The notes under the pieces are model-generated. The model was not told where the DNA came from. It searched no databases and worked only from the letters and a program-made list of their open reading frames with translations. From Streptomyces daqingensis (GTDB taxonomy: Bacteria > Actinomycetota > Actinomycetes > Streptomycetales > Streptomycetaceae), in the NCBI RefSeq assembly GCF_014645895.1, contig NZ_BMMP01000003.1:431806-495805 (forward strand): a DNA stretch of 64,000 bases, given 5' to 3'. The translations under genes and the position numbers were made by a program. Numbering within the stretch: the stretch's first letter is position 1; each line of letters starts with the position of its first letter. This document shows positions 7,845 through 16,968 of the stretch, one piece after another.

Positions 7845-8837
7845 TCAGCAACCCCAGCGCAGACCCGGCGTGCTCACCGGCGCGTCGTACAACCGCAGCA
7901 TCTCCTCGTCGGCCCGGCAGAGCGTCACTGAGGCCCCCGCCATGTCCAGCGAGGTGACGTAGTTGCCGACGAGGGTACGGGCGACGGGCACGCGGCGCTC
8001 TTCGAGGACGCGCCGCACCTCGGCGCAGAATCCGTACAGCTCCAGCAGGGGAGTGCCGCCCATGCCGTTGACGAGGGCCAGTACGGGGCCGTCGGGCTCC
8101 AGGTCCGTGAGCACCGCGTCGACCGCGAAGTCGGCGATCTCGCCCGAGGTCATCATGGGGCGGCGCTCGCGGCCCGACTCGCCGTGGATGCCGATGCCGA
8201 GCTCCAGCTCCCCGGGCGGCAGGTCGAAGGTCGGGCTGCCCTTGGCGGGCGTGGTGCACGGGTTGAGCGCGACGCCGAAGCTGCGCGCGGAGTCCGCGAC
8301 CTGGCGCGCCATCGACTCCACCCGCTCCAGCGGCGCCCCCTCCTCGGCGAGAGCCCCGGCGATCTTCTCCACGTAGAGGGTGGCGCCCGTGCCGCGCCGG
8401 CCGGCGGTGAACTCGCTGTCGGTGACCGCCACATCGTCCTGCACGAGCACCTTGGCGATCTGGATGCCCTCGTCCTCGGCCAGCTCCGCGGCCATGTCGA
8501 AGTTCAGGACGTCGCCCGTGTAGTTCTTGACGATGAACAGGACGCCCTTGCCGCTGTCCACGGCGGCCGCCGCCCGCGTCATCTGGTCCGGCACGGGGGA
8601 GGTGAAGACCTCGCCCGGGCACGCGGCGTCGAGCATGCCCCGGCCCACGAAGCTGCCGTGCAGGGGCTCGTGCCCCGAACCACCGCCGGAGACGAGGCCG
8701 ACCTTGTCGGCGACGGGTGCGTCGCCGCGGACGATCACCCGGTTCTGCACATCGACCGTGAGCTCGGGATGCGCCGCGGCGACCCCGCGCAGCGAGTCCG
8801 CGACGACGTTCTCCGGCACATTGATCAGCATCTTCAT
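7845..8837 (-). CDS. dhaK: dihydroxyacetone kinase substrate-binding subunit DhaK
   Basis: A protein of 330 residues. GGGSGHEPLHGSFVG (His56) and GIGIHGESG (His218) are the DhaK active-site motifs; the second His binds dihydroxyacetone covalently as a hemiaminal. The product is dihydroxyacetone phosphate, which enters glycolysis. ATG at 8837 follows GGAGGT by 5 bases. It is the first gene of the dhaK-dhaL-dhaM operon. No DhaR/DhaS regulator and no glycerol dehydrogenase adjoin it. Confidence 0.95.
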   Translation of the reverse strand: MKMLINVPENVVADSLRGVAAAHPELTVDVQNRVIVRGDAPVADKVGLVSGGGSGHEPLHGSFVGRGMLDAACPGEVFTSPVPDQMTRAAAAVDSGKGVLFIVKNYTGDVLNFDMAAELAEDEGIQIAKVLVQDDVAVTDSEFTAGRRGTGATLYVEKIAGALAEEGAPLERVESMARQVADSARSFGVALNPCTTPAKGSPTFDLPPGELELGIGIHGESGRERRPMMTSGEIADFAVDAVLTDLEPDGPVLALVNGMGGTPLLELYGFCAEVRRVLEERRVPVARTLVGNYVTSLDMAGASVTLCRADEEMLRLYDAPVSTPGLRWGC

Positions 8838-9021
8838 TGATACCTCCGAGTGAGCGAATGACTGTCTCTCTGGCCGGTGCTCCTACAGGTCAGAGCTGGA
8901 ATCGCGGGTACGGCACCGAGCCCGGCGGCCGCCGACCGCGGCCGTGACGCACCGTCGGCACCGTGTGGCCCGCCCGCCGCTGAGCGCGGGTCAGCGGGAC
9001 GGGCGCTTCTCCCTGCGGCTG

Positions 9022-9047
9022 CCGCGGGCGCCCCTCGGCGCCCGCGG
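9022..9047. terminator. GC hairpin downstream of the GNAT gene
   Basis: A perfect 11-bp stem (CCGCGGGCGCC at 9022-9032 with GGCGCCCGCGG at 9037-9047) and a 4-base loop. It lies 160 bp beyond the GNAT stop and ahead of dhaK, so it would separate the two minus-strand units. Confidence 0.6.
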
Positions 9048-9061
9048 GCGGGGCGGCTCGT

Positions 9062-9076
9062 GTCACGGGACGTGAC
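9062..9076. promoter_or_regulatory. operator-like dyad GTCACG-N3-CGTGAC
   Basis: A perfect 6-3-6 inverted repeat sits about 225 bp upstream of the dhaK start. It could be a regulator site; nothing in the sequence links it to a named protein. Confidence 0.3.
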
Positions 9077-9206
9077 CTGGTCGGTCTGCACATCTACAGC
9101 CTGCCGCAACGCGCGGCAGCTGAAGAGATCCGCGCGGGGTTCCCGGCGGGTTTCGCCGCCCTGCCGATGCGGGGCTCGCGATGCGGGGCGCACGGCGTGG
9201 GACCGC

Positions 9207-10112
9207 TCAGCCCAGCTCGAGGCTGGTGACCCCGAACACGCGCTCCGCGTCCACCGGCGGGGGCGGTCCGGCGTACATGCGGACGGTGTGGGACCCGGGC
9301 TGCAGACCCCGGGAGACGGCGAGGGCGACCGCCGCCTCGTGGGTCTCCGGAACATCGACATGGACCTCCTCGTCCTGGCCGGTGTGAGCGGTGAGTGCGT
9401 CGAAGAGCGCTTCGGCCGTCCGGCGGTCGTCGGCGAAGAGAGGCCCGATGCGGCTGCCGGAGCGCGCCTTGCGGACGACGCCGTACCCGGCGACCTCGCC
9501 CGCGCGCAGGAAGACGTAGGCCGAGTGCCCCTCCGCGGTGAGCCACCGTTCCAGGAAGGCGCGGCGTTCTGCGGGGAAGCACCGGCGGTCGTACTCCGCG
9601 ACCGCGTCGAAGTGGGCATCCGTGACGGCCGTGACGTCCGGGGACGGGGTGCCGGAGGTCGTGGGCCGGCCGGAGTAGCGGCCGGTGCGGTAGGCGGGGA
9701 CGAAACCCGAGCGCCGGTAGGTCTCCTCCTGGGCGGGAACCGCGTCGAGGCCGATCGTGCGCCCGTCGGCGTGCGGCACGGCCTCGTTCCAGGTCGCCAT
9801 GCCGAGGCCCTTGCCGCGGTGCGCGGGATCCACGAGGTAGTAGCCCAGGAAGGCGAAGTCGTCGGAGTAGTTGACGACGGAGACCGCGGTGGCGGGCTTG
9901 CCCTCCAGCCGGCCGAGGAAGAACCCGGCCGGGTCCGTGGGGTGGAAGCAGACCGTGTCGCCGAAGCCCGGGTTCCACTCCTCTTCGGCAGCCCACTCCT
10001 CCACCTGCAGCCACTCCTCCGAGGAGGCGCGGCCGAGGACGAGCCCGGCCGCGGCGGCGGGCGGTTCCCCGGGGGAGGGCTGGAGCGGGGCGTCGTCGCT
10101 GAGGGGGGTCAT
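9207..10112 (-). CDS. GNAT-type N-acetyltransferase, probably two tandem domains
   Basis: A protein of 301 residues. The N-terminal half has the acetyl-CoA motif YYLVDPAHRGKGLGMATW (RGKGLG at 99-104). The C-terminal half (RAGEVAGYGVVRKA, then IGPLFADDRRTAEALFDAL) looks like a second, degenerate GNAT domain. Substrate is unknown. ATG at 10112; upstream AAAGGA is a distant ribosome site, so the start is less certain. It is separated from the permease gene by a strong hairpin, so it is probably transcribed on its own. Confidence 0.78.
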   Translation of the reverse strand: MTPLSDDAPLQPSPGEPPAAAAGLVLGRASSEEWLQVEEWAAEEEWNPGFGDTVCFHPTDPAGFFLGRLEGKPATAVSVVNYSDDFAFLGYYLVDPAHRGKGLGMATWNEAVPHADGRTIGLDAVPAQEETYRRSGFVPAYRTGRYSGRPTTSGTPSPDVTAVTDAHFDAVAEYDRRCFPAERRAFLERWLTAEGHSAYVFLRAGEVAGYGVVRKARSGSRIGPLFADDRRTAEALFDALTAHTGQDEEVHVDVPETHEAAVALAVSRGLQPGSHTVRMYAGPPPPVDAERVFGVTSLELG

Positions 10113-10136
10113 TCCGTCTGTCCGTCCTTTCCCGGT

Positions 10137-10169
10137 GCCTCCGCGGCCGGGCGGGCCGGCCGCGGAGGC
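10137..10169 (-). terminator. terminator of the amino-acid permease gene
   Basis: A perfect 14-bp GC stem (10137-10150 with 10156-10169) and a 5-base loop begins 18 bp after the permease stop on the minus strand. Confidence 0.75.
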
Positions 10170-10186
10170 GGTGCGTCGGTCGTGCG

Positions 10187-11725
10187 TCAGATCAGGTCCA
10201 TCGCGGCCACCTCGTCGGGGCGGCCGTAGCTGACGGGGCCCTGGAAGCGCCGGCGTGCGGTGGCGAACCACCACACGGTGGCGATGACGAGCACCACCGC
10301 CAGCGCGATCGGGGCGTAGTTGAAGTTGGTGGGCGTGATCGGCGAGGCGTGCGGCAGCATGAACAGCACGTTGCTGACCACGATCCACACCACGGCGACC
10401 GTTCCGACGGGCTTGCCCCAGCGTCCCAGGTGCCACGGGCCCGGCTCGAAGTCGTCGAGCTTCAGGCGGAGGTAGATCGGGACGGCGTAGGCGAGGAAGA
10501 GGCCCACGACGTTGACGCTGACGATCGCCGTGAACGCCGTCTCGGACCACCAGCCCGGGATGACGAGCACGAGGGAGCAGGCCGCCGCCAGCCACACCGC
10601 CTTGACGGGCGTGCGGGTGCGGGAGGACACCGAGTGCCACCAGCGGGAGCCGGGCATGGCGCCGTCCCGCGAAAAGGCGAAGATCTGCCGGGTGTTGCTG
10701 GTCATGTTGGCGAGACCGCAGAAGAGCATCGCGCCGATGACGATGAGCAGCAGGAATTTGGCGGTGCCGACGCCCAGGGAGTTGATGAGAATCTGCACCG
10801 GGGGAGCGTCGGCCTTGGCTTCGGCGCCGTAGTCGCGGATCGAGTACACGAGCGCGAGCATCAGGATGAGGCCGGTGATCGCGGAGTAACCGATGGCGCG
10901 CATGATGCCGCGCGGTGCGTTCACCGTGGCCTGCACGGTCTCCTCGGACATGTGGAAACTGCCGTCGAACCCGGTAAAGGTCCAACTGGTGACGAGCAGG
11001 CCCAGCATGCCGCCGTAAATGGCGCTCTCGAAGCCGGTGTTGTTCACGAAGTGCGTGACGAACGAGGCCGGCTGGTGGTCGGAGGGCACCACCATCAGCG
11101 CCGTCACGATGACGACCATGCCGATGAGCAGCCACCACACGGAGATGCGGTTGAGCAGGGCCACGAGCTGGACCGTGTAGGTGTTGGCCAGCGCCTGGAG
11201 CAGCAGGATCACCGCCGTGATGACGACGGTCTTCTGGATCGTCACCTCGTACGTGTGCCACTGCATCGCGAAGAAGGCCTGGAGGAACGTGGCAGCCGCG
11301 AAGCCCGTGGCCGCTGTTCCTCCCACCTGGCCCACGAAGTTCAGCCAGCCCGTGTACCAGGACCACGCGCCCTTGTGCTTCTTCGCGAGCTTTCCTGCGG
11401 AGAAATACAGCGCGCCGCTCGTCGGATACGCCGAGGCGATCTCCGCCATCGAGGCGCCGATGAAGAGCACCATCACCGAGACGCCGATCCAGCCGAATAT
11501 GAGAATCGGCGGACCGCCCGCGTTCATTCCGAATCCGAAGGAGGAGAAGATTCCGGAGATGATGTTGATGATGGTGAACGAGATGGCGAAATTGTCGAAC
11601 GCGCGGAATCGGCGCGTGAGTTTACGCGGATATCCCATCGCGTGCAGTGTGGCGTCGTCGTCGAGAGCCGGGGGAGCCTCTCGCTGACGCGTCCTCGCAC
11701 GGGTGAGGAAGGAGGAGTCGGGCAC
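10187..11725 (-). CDS. APC-superfamily amino acid permease
   Basis: A protein of 512 residues with about twelve hydrophobic segments. The N-terminus FDNFAISFTIINIISGI leads into helix 1, and ASAYPTSGALYFSAGKL and TSNTRQIFAFSRDGAMPGS are family landmarks of the GABA/choline/basic amino acid permease group. It is expected to import an amino acid or amine by proton coupling; the substrate is not deducible. ATG at 11725. No catabolic partner lies beside it; the gene upstream is an unknown protein 114 bp away. Confidence 0.85.
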   Translation of the reverse strand: MPDSSFLTRARTRQREAPPALDDDATLHAMGYPRKLTRRFRAFDNFAISFTIINIISGIFSSFGFGMNAGGPPILIFGWIGVSVMVLFIGASMAEIASAYPTSGALYFSAGKLAKKHKGAWSWYTGWLNFVGQVGGTAATGFAAATFLQAFFAMQWHTYEVTIQKTVVITAVILLLQALANTYTVQLVALLNRISVWWLLIGMVVIVTALMVVPSDHQPASFVTHFVNNTGFESAIYGGMLGLLVTSWTFTGFDGSFHMSEETVQATVNAPRGIMRAIGYSAITGLILMLALVYSIRDYGAEAKADAPPVQILINSLGVGTAKFLLLIVIGAMLFCGLANMTSNTRQIFAFSRDGAMPGSRWWHSVSSRTRTPVKAVWLAAACSLVLVIPGWWSETAFTAIVSVNVVGLFLAYAVPIYLRLKLDDFEPGPWHLGRWGKPVGTVAVVWIVVSNVLFMLPHASPITPTNFNYAPIALAVVLVIATVWWFATARRRFQGPVSYGRPDEVAAMDLI

Positions 11726-11839
11726 GGAGAACCTTTCTGGGTGGGTCAGAGAAGAAGCGTCTTAGGGAGGGCCGGCTATGGGCCGTCCGATGCGCCGTGA
11801 GCCCGGCCCGGGCGTGTCCCGGCGCGAAGCGGCCCTGCC

Positions 11840-12796
11840 TCAGCGGGAGTTGGGTACCGGCAGTCCGCACGCCCTTCGGGCCTTGGTCAGCTGCTCCTCG
11901 GGGTCGCCCAGCGCGCTCCACGGCATTCGCGCGGCGTACGGCCCCATGGCGGCGAAGACCGGCCGGGCCTCGAACTCGCACTGCGCCATGAGCAGTGCGT
12001 GTGCCAGGTACGACAGGTCGATGACCGGGGTGAACTCGTAACCGGCGACCTCGGGAAGCCAGTGCTGGTAGGCACCCAACGCCGTGGCCTTCCACTGGGG
12101 TTGCTCCCAGGTGCGGCTCGCGAGCAGCGAGGAGGGGTCGTGCCCCTCGACGAGCGCCACGAGCGGCAGCAGCCGCAACGCCGAGGTCGCGGGGGCGCGT
12201 TGGCCGAGGAAGGCGGCGACGTCCCAGGCGGCGTTGGTCGAACCGCCGTACCGGGCGAAGAAGAAGGACAGGAACCGGTGATGGGCCTCCCGGTGCCAGG
12301 GGTCGAGGCGGAGGATGTGGGAGAAGAGCGTCCAGGGGCCCGTCGGTGCGGTGAGGAGCCCCTGCGGTGCGGGGTCGCGGGGGCGCTGCAGACGGGCCAG
12401 CGACAGCTGGGTGACCCACGGTGTCGGGTCCCTCGGGGCCATCAGCGCGGCGCGCTGGCAGGCGGCGAAGGCGATGCGTCCGAGGTTGGGGGCGCGTCTG
12501 TCCTCGGTGTCGGCGGCCCTCAGGGCCCGCAGCGAGGCCACGCGTGCCCACAGCAGTGCGGCCTCCCTGCTCGGGTCCTCGGCCAGCCACCGCTCGGCGA
12601 GGTCGGAGTCGGCGGCCTCCGAGGCGAGCACGAGCGAGCGGTGTGCGCGCAGGCCGTTGTCCGTGCGGGCGTCCTTGAGCGCCTCGTTGGCGCTGAAGTA
12701 GCGGCCGGCCCGCACGTCCACGCAGGCGCGTGCCAGCTGGCGGTCATCGGCCGCCGGGTGCCACTGGTACTGCCCCTCGAAAAAGCCCGCGGTCAT
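11840..12796 (-). CDS. conserved protein of unknown function, helical
   Basis: A protein of 318 residues starting MTAGFFEGQYQW. It is rich in Ala, Arg and Leu with regular helix-forming blocks (RACVDVRAGRYFSANEALK, then LDPWHREAHHRF), which suggests a TPR-like solenoid, but no clear repeat consensus is visible. No signal peptide or membrane segment. AGGAG stands just before the ATG at 12796. A 7-5-7 perfect dyad 50 bp upstream may control it. I do not recognise a function. Confidence 0.65.
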   Translation of the reverse strand: MTAGFFEGQYQWHPAADDRQLARACVDVRAGRYFSANEALKDARTDNGLRAHRSLVLASEAADSDLAERWLAEDPSREAALLWARVASLRALRAADTEDRRAPNLGRIAFAACQRAALMAPRDPTPWVTQLSLARLQRPRDPAPQGLLTAPTGPWTLFSHILRLDPWHREAHHRFLSFFFARYGGSTNAAWDVAAFLGQRAPATSALRLLPLVALVEGHDPSSLLASRTWEQPQWKATALGAYQHWLPEVAGYEFTPVIDLSYLAHALLMAQCEFEARPVFAAMGPYAARMPWSALGDPEEQLTKARRACGLPVPNSR

Positions 12797-12845
12797 GCTC
12801 TCCTGCCGAATCTGCCGTCTCCGCCGATGCCGCCCCCATGCGCAC

Positions 12846-12864
12846 AATTCGGGCAAGCCGAATT
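12846..12864 (-). promoter_or_regulatory. perfect operator-like dyad upstream of the unknown helical gene
   Basis: AATTCGG (12846-12852), five bases, CCGAATT (12858-12864): a perfect inverted repeat that is AT-rich for this genome, 50 bp before the ATG at 12796. Confidence 0.42.
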
Positions 12865-13399
12865 CGACCGGAACTCATCCAGTGCCTGGCAGCAACGCAC
12901 ACCCTACTCAGCGTCATGACGGACCGGAACCTCCGATCCGTATCGCTATGGCAACGCTGCCCATTCCTCCCCACTTAGGTGTCTCCTCTGGGCCTCTAGA
13001 GGGGGTTGGGGTATGTGGTGAGCATATGTCAGCCCGCTGCTGCGCCAATTCGGCAGTGGCCGGCGCACATCCGGAGAGCCGAACACGCGTGGTGAGTACA
13101 GCGTTTTCGCGGAGTGGCCGAAGCGGGCGACTGCGACTTCGACAGCGGTGCCGGGAGGGCTGTTCGAGTAGTAAGGGATTGCTGTTCCTTGAAAATCGAA
13201 CTTTCCCTGCGTGGTTTTTCAGTTGCCGCCCGTCGGATAGGCGGTCGCGCTACGGGAATTCTCAGAGCGCTCTCAAGTTCCGGTGCCTCACGCGGCGGTC
13301 AGGGAGAGGGGTGCGGCGGAGGCTCCGGCGGCCGCGGCTCTCCGCCGGCGCCGCCGAGGCGGCGCGGGGAGGGGCCGCGGCCCGGAGCGTGCCGATCCG
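12865..13399. other. long non-coding region of lower GC
   Basis: No open frame here has normal codon use. The part around 13160-13280 is clearly less GC-rich than its surroundings. A GC hairpin at 13348-13365 (arms GCGCCGCC and GGCGGCGC) lies just past the secreted cell-wall enzyme gene and could end its transcript. Confidence 0.5.
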
Positions 13400-14092
13400 T
13401 CAGGGAATCGGCGGGACCGTCGGGCCTTCCTGGGCGAGAAGGTCCCGCGCGAACTGCTCCCACTGCGCGTACCGGTCCGGATAGGCCGACCTCTGAACGG
13501 CCTGGCACACCTCGCCGGGAGGCATCGTCTCCCAGCCCTGGATCTGTATCAGGCCGGGATTGCTGCCGAACGGGGCGACGCCGTAGAAGGACTTGGAGGA
13601 CGTGGGGACGTCCGTGATCTGCTCAGGCGTACCCCACCCGGTGCTGGGGCGCTGCTGGAAGATGCCCAGCGAGTCGTGGTCGACGGGCTCCGTGTAGTTG
13701 ACGAACTTCGACTCCTGCATCGCCGTCATCAACGCGATGACCTGGCCCTGTTCGGGTATCTGCGCGCCCTTGCCCACGCCGATCACCGTCCGGGCGTTCG
13801 CCAGTTCCTCCGGTCCGAGGTCCGCCGGTGTCACGAACACCTTGTGCAACTCCGAGTCCGGGGCGTCCTGGAGCGCCCGGGCCGTCGCCCCGTCGACCTC
13901 GCCCGTGGTCTTGAGGCCGTGCTTCGCCTGGAACCACTCCAGGCCGTGCCCCGAGTCCTCGGCGGAGGCGGACGAGCCGGCCGTACCGGACTGGGAGGCG
14001 ACGGCCGACGGGGCGGTGAGCAGGGTGCCCGCCGCGACGAGTGCCGCCGCTGCCGCGGCCGTCGCCCTCCTGCTCCGCATGGTGCGCTGCAT
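13400..14092 (-). CDS. secreted lysozyme-like protein with a peptidoglycan-binding segment
   Basis: A protein of 230 residues. A signal peptide (RSRR, Ala-rich core, cleavage near residue 33) is followed by a PG_binding_1-like piece (LEWFQAKHGLKTTGEVDGAT, 51-70) and a lysozyme-like domain with ALMTAMQES (Glu127) and DSLGIFQQRPSTGWG (140-154). That domain recurs in streptomycete secreted proteins; a murein-cleaving role with Glu127 as acid is inference. ATG at 14092 is preceded by GGGAGGAG with 7-base spacing. It diverges from the mgtC-type gene. Confidence 0.72.
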   Translation of the reverse strand: MQRTMRSRRATAAAAAALVAAGTLLTAPSAVASQSGTAGSSASAEDSGHGLEWFQAKHGLKTTGEVDGATARALQDAPDSELHKVFVTPADLGPEELANARTVIGVGKGAQIPEQGQVIALMTAMQESKFVNYTEPVDHDSLGIFQQRPSTGWGTPEQITDVPTSSKSFYGVAPFGSNPGLIQIQGWETMPPGEVCQAVQRSAYPDRYAQWEQFARDLLAQEGPTVPPIP

Positions 14093-14323
14093 GGTGCTTC
14101 TCCTCCCGTTGGGCGTGCGGAGGGAGTCCGCACGCGGTTCCGGAGCCTCTCCCGCTGCGGTCGTGCCGTTTCGGATTCCACTGCGGGCGGTCCGGGCCTG
14201 TACCCGCCACACGTGCGCGGCCGCCTCCCCGTATGACACGCCCCGGTGTGATGCGGGCCACTTCCGCTTTCGCGGCTCAGGTGCTGGTAGTTTCCGGACG
14301 AAACCATTCAAAAGGAGGCGCTC

Positions 14324-15109
14324 GTGCAGGAGTTGGCGGCTCCTCTGTGGGACGTGCAGAACAATCAGGGACTGCGGGAACTGGGCGAGCTGGGCCTCGC
14401 CCTCGTGCTCTCCACGCTCATCGGTTTCGAACGCGGCTCCCAGCAGAAGAGCGCGGGGCTGCGCACGCACGCCCTGGTGGGCATCGCCAGCGCTCTGATG
14501 ATGCAGATCTCCCAGTTCGGATTCAGCGCCGTGCTGGGTGTGGAGAACGCCTCCTTCGACCCCTCAAGGGTCGCTTCGCAGATCATCACCGGTATCGGCT
14601 TCATCGGCGGCGGACTGATCTTCGTCAGCAGAGGAGCTGTCCGCGGTCTCACCACGGCCGCCACGGTCTGGCTCACCTGCGCGGTCGGCATGGCCTGCGG
14701 CGGCGGGCTGGCGCTGCTCGCCACGGTGACCACCGCGCTGCACTTCCTCGTCGTCCGCGGCTACCCCCTGGTCGCCTCGCGGCTCGCGGCGGGAAGGACG
14801 CCGGCGCAGTCCGCGCTACGGCTGCGCTACCGCACGGGCGAGGCGTTGCTGCCGCAGCTGATGGAGATGTGCACGGAAAGGGGTTTCCGCATCCTGGGGG
14901 TCAGGGTCGACCGGCTGCCCCGCGCACCGCAGCGGGGCAGGTTCGGAACGACCGGCGAGGAACCCCTCGAAGAGGAGGCGGCGGAGACGGCCCGTGTCGT
15001 GCTGCGTCTGGAAGGCACCGCCGACGTACGGCAGATGGCGTCGGAGATGTTCAACACCCCGGGCGTCCTGGGCATGGACGTCTCGCTCGAAGCCGATCTC
15101 GACGAATGA
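14324..15109 (+). CDS. MgtC/SapB family membrane protein
   Basis: A protein of 261 residues. The N-terminal part has about four to five hydrophobic helices and the MgtC blocks LSTLIGFERGSQQKSAGLRTH and GIGFIGGGLIFV. The C-terminal 100 residues form a soluble ACT-like domain. MgtC proteins influence Mg2+ homeostasis and membrane potential. GTG at 14324 follows AAAGGAGG. It is upstream of, and in the same direction as, the FAD oxidoreductase, 37 bp apart. Confidence 0.88.
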   Translation: MQELAAPLWDVQNNQGLRELGELGLALVLSTLIGFERGSQQKSAGLRTHALVGIASALMMQISQFGFSAVLGVENASFDPSRVASQIITGIGFIGGGLIFVSRGAVRGLTTAATVWLTCAVGMACGGGLALLATVTTALHFLVVRGYPLVASRLAAGRTPAQSALRLRYRTGEALLPQLMEMCTERGFRILGVRVDRLPRAPQRGRFGTTGEEPLEEEAAETARVVLRLEGTADVRQMASEMFNTPGVLGMDVSLEADLDE

Positions 15110-15146
15110 GCGTGTGGGACGGGCTCGTGACGTGCTACGAAGAAGC

Positions 15147-16763
15147 ATGCCTGACGCCCCCCACCGCACCTCCGGTGACTCAGCAGTCCACGACGCCGTC
15201 ATCGTCGGCGGAGGACACAACGGCCTCGTAGCCGCCGCCTATCTGGCCCGTGCCGGAAAGCGCGTCCTCGTACTGGAACGCCTCGGCAACACGGGCGGCG
15301 CCGCCGTGTCGACCCGGCCGTTCGCCGGCGTCGACGCGCGGCTGTCCCGCTACTCCTACCTGGTGAGCCTGCTTCCCCCGCAGATCGTCGACGACCTGGG
15401 GCTGCGCTTCGCGGTACGCAAGCGGAGCGTCTCCTCCTACACGCCCGCCGTACGCGACGGCAGGCGGACCGGCCTGTTCGTCGGCGGAGGCACCGCCCGC
15501 ACAAGGGAGTCCTTCGCCCGACTCACGGGAGGAACGCGGGAGTTCGAGGCGTGGGAGGACTTCTACGCCATGACGCAGCGCGTCGCCCAGCGCGTATTCC
15601 CCACCCTCACCGGGCCTCTCCCCACCCGGGAAGAGCTGAAGGAGCGCGTCGGCGACGACGCCGCCTGGAGCGCGCTGTTCGAGCGGCCGCTGGGCGAGAC
15701 CGTGGAGGAACGGTTCACCGACGACCTCGTGCGCGGCGTCGTGCTCACCGACGGCCTCATCGGGACCTTCAGCCACGCCCACGACCCGTCTCTGCTGCAG
15801 AACCGCTGCTTCCTCTACCACGTCATCGGCGGAGGCACGGGGGACTGGGACGTCCCCGTCGGCGGGATGGGCGCACTCACCGAGGCACTCGCGGAGTCCG
15901 CGCGGGCGGCGGGGGCGGACATCGCCACCGGCCACACCGTGCTCCGCATCGAGACCGACGGGAACACCGCCGAGGTCCACTACCGCACGGAGGAGGGCGA
16001 GGGCAGCGTGCCGGCGCGCCGCGTGCTGGTCAACGCCTCGCCCGAGGCGCTCGCGGAGATGCTCGGAGAGACACCGGCGGACCGGGCCGGGTCCGCCGCC
16101 GGATCCCAGCTGAAGGTGAACATGCTGCTGCGGCGGCTCCCCCGCCTGAAGGACTCCGCGGTGGACGCACGGGAGGCGTTCGCCGGCACCTTCCACGTCG
16201 CCGAGGGCTACGAGCAGCTGGCCGACGCGTACCGGCAGGCCCAGCAGGGGACTCTGCCCGAGGTGCCGCCGTCGGAGCTGTACTGCCACTCGCTGACCGA
16301 CCCCTCGATCCTCGGGTCCGAACTCGCCTCCGAGGGCTACCAGACGCTTACGCTCTTCGGACTGCTCACGCCTCCCGAGTGCTTCGAGCCGTCAGCAGGG
16401 GACGGACAGGACGGCAAGGCGCTCAAGGAGATGGCACTGGCGGCGACCCTCGCCGAACTCGACGAGCACCTCCAGGAGCCGATCCGCGATTGCCTCGCCC
16501 TGGACGAGGACGGAAACCCCTGCATCGAGGCCAAGACCCCGATGGACCTGGAGGACGAACTGCGCCTCCCCGGCGGGCACATCTTCCACGGCGACCTGTC
16601 CTTCCCCGTCGCCGGGGAGGGCACCGGGCGCTGGGGCGTCGAGACCGCGCACGCCAACGTGCTGCTCTGCGGGGCGGGAGCCGTACGGGGCGGCGGAGTG
16701 AGCGGCATCGGTGGACACAACGCGGCAATGGCGGTACTGGAGAACGAAGGAAACGACAAGTAG
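15147..16763 (+). CDS. FAD-dependent oxidoreductase, phytoene-desaturase-like
   Basis: A protein of 538 residues. VIVGGGHNGLVAAAYLARAG (from residue 18) is the FAD Rossmann motif and VLVLERLGNTGGAA follows. The C-terminus has the second FAD contact (LCGAGAVRGGGVSGIGGHNAA). The overall layout matches the NAD(P)/FAD oxidoreductase group that includes carotenoid desaturases and mammalian PYROXD2. No carotenoid gene is nearby, so the substrate is open. ATG at 15147 has only a weak upstream GAAG. Two hairpins follow the stop. Confidence 0.82.
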   Translation: MPDAPHRTSGDSAVHDAVIVGGGHNGLVAAAYLARAGKRVLVLERLGNTGGAAVSTRPFAGVDARLSRYSYLVSLLPPQIVDDLGLRFAVRKRSVSSYTPAVRDGRRTGLFVGGGTARTRESFARLTGGTREFEAWEDFYAMTQRVAQRVFPTLTGPLPTREELKERVGDDAAWSALFERPLGETVEERFTDDLVRGVVLTDGLIGTFSHAHDPSLLQNRCFLYHVIGGGTGDWDVPVGGMGALTEALAESARAAGADIATGHTVLRIETDGNTAEVHYRTEEGEGSVPARRVLVNASPEALAEMLGETPADRAGSAAGSQLKVNMLLRRLPRLKDSAVDAREAFAGTFHVAEGYEQLADAYRQAQQGTLPEVPPSELYCHSLTDPSILGSELASEGYQTLTLFGLLTPPECFEPSAGDGQDGKALKEMALAATLAELDEHLQEPIRDCLALDEDGNPCIEAKTPMDLEDELRLPGGHIFHGDLSFPVAGEGTGRWGVETAHANVLLCGAGAVRGGGVSGIGGHNAAMAVLENEGNDK

Positions 16764-16787
16764 GCGCACGGAGGCGGTGCCGGGCCG

Positions 16788-16812
16788 GTGCTGCCCTCGT
16801 TGAGGGCGGCAC
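16788..16812 (+). terminator. terminator of the FAD oxidoreductase gene
   Basis: An 11-bp stem with one G-U pair (16788-16798 with 16802-16812) and a 3-base loop, 24 bp after the stop. Confidence 0.65.
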
Positions 16813-16845
16813 GGCGAGGGGAACCCGACGGGCGCGGCGAGCGGA

Positions 16846-16870
16846 TGCCCGTGACCGCTGGTCACGGGCA
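16846..16870 (+). repeat. second stem-loop, 98 bp before the permease start
   Basis: A perfect 11-bp stem (TGCCCGTGACC with GGTCACGGGCA) and 3-base loop. It may be a second terminator or a structure or operator in the permease leader. Confidence 0.5.
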
Positions 16871-16968
16871 CAGTGCGGTGCCTTCGTCCGGGCGCGGGCG
16901 CCCGCCATGATGAGTCCGACGGGCGGGCCGGTACTGCCGTCGGCACAGACACCTTGAGGAGGACCTCG

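Larger units (their letters stand above)
8838..9206. other. non-coding spacer upstream of dhaK with a hairpin and a dyad
   Basis: This 369-base stretch carries the dhaK upstream region, a GC hairpin at 9022-9047 and a short dyad at 9062-9076. I see no gene. Confidence 0.5.

Noticed and set aside
7133..8837. A frameshift between dhaK and dhaL
   Set aside because: The 79-bp gap and the TTG start with its own ribosome site explain the spacing; both proteins are full length.
12795..13484. A 229-codon plus-strand frame in the low-GC spacer
   Set aside because: It has atypical codon use, no motif and runs into the antisense of the secreted enzyme gene.
14093..14323. Possible c-di-AMP (ydaO-type) riboswitch upstream of the secreted cell-wall enzyme
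   Set aside because: Such riboswitches precede related genes in streptomycetes, but I could not match the conserved core segments in this stretch. A covariance-model search would decide.
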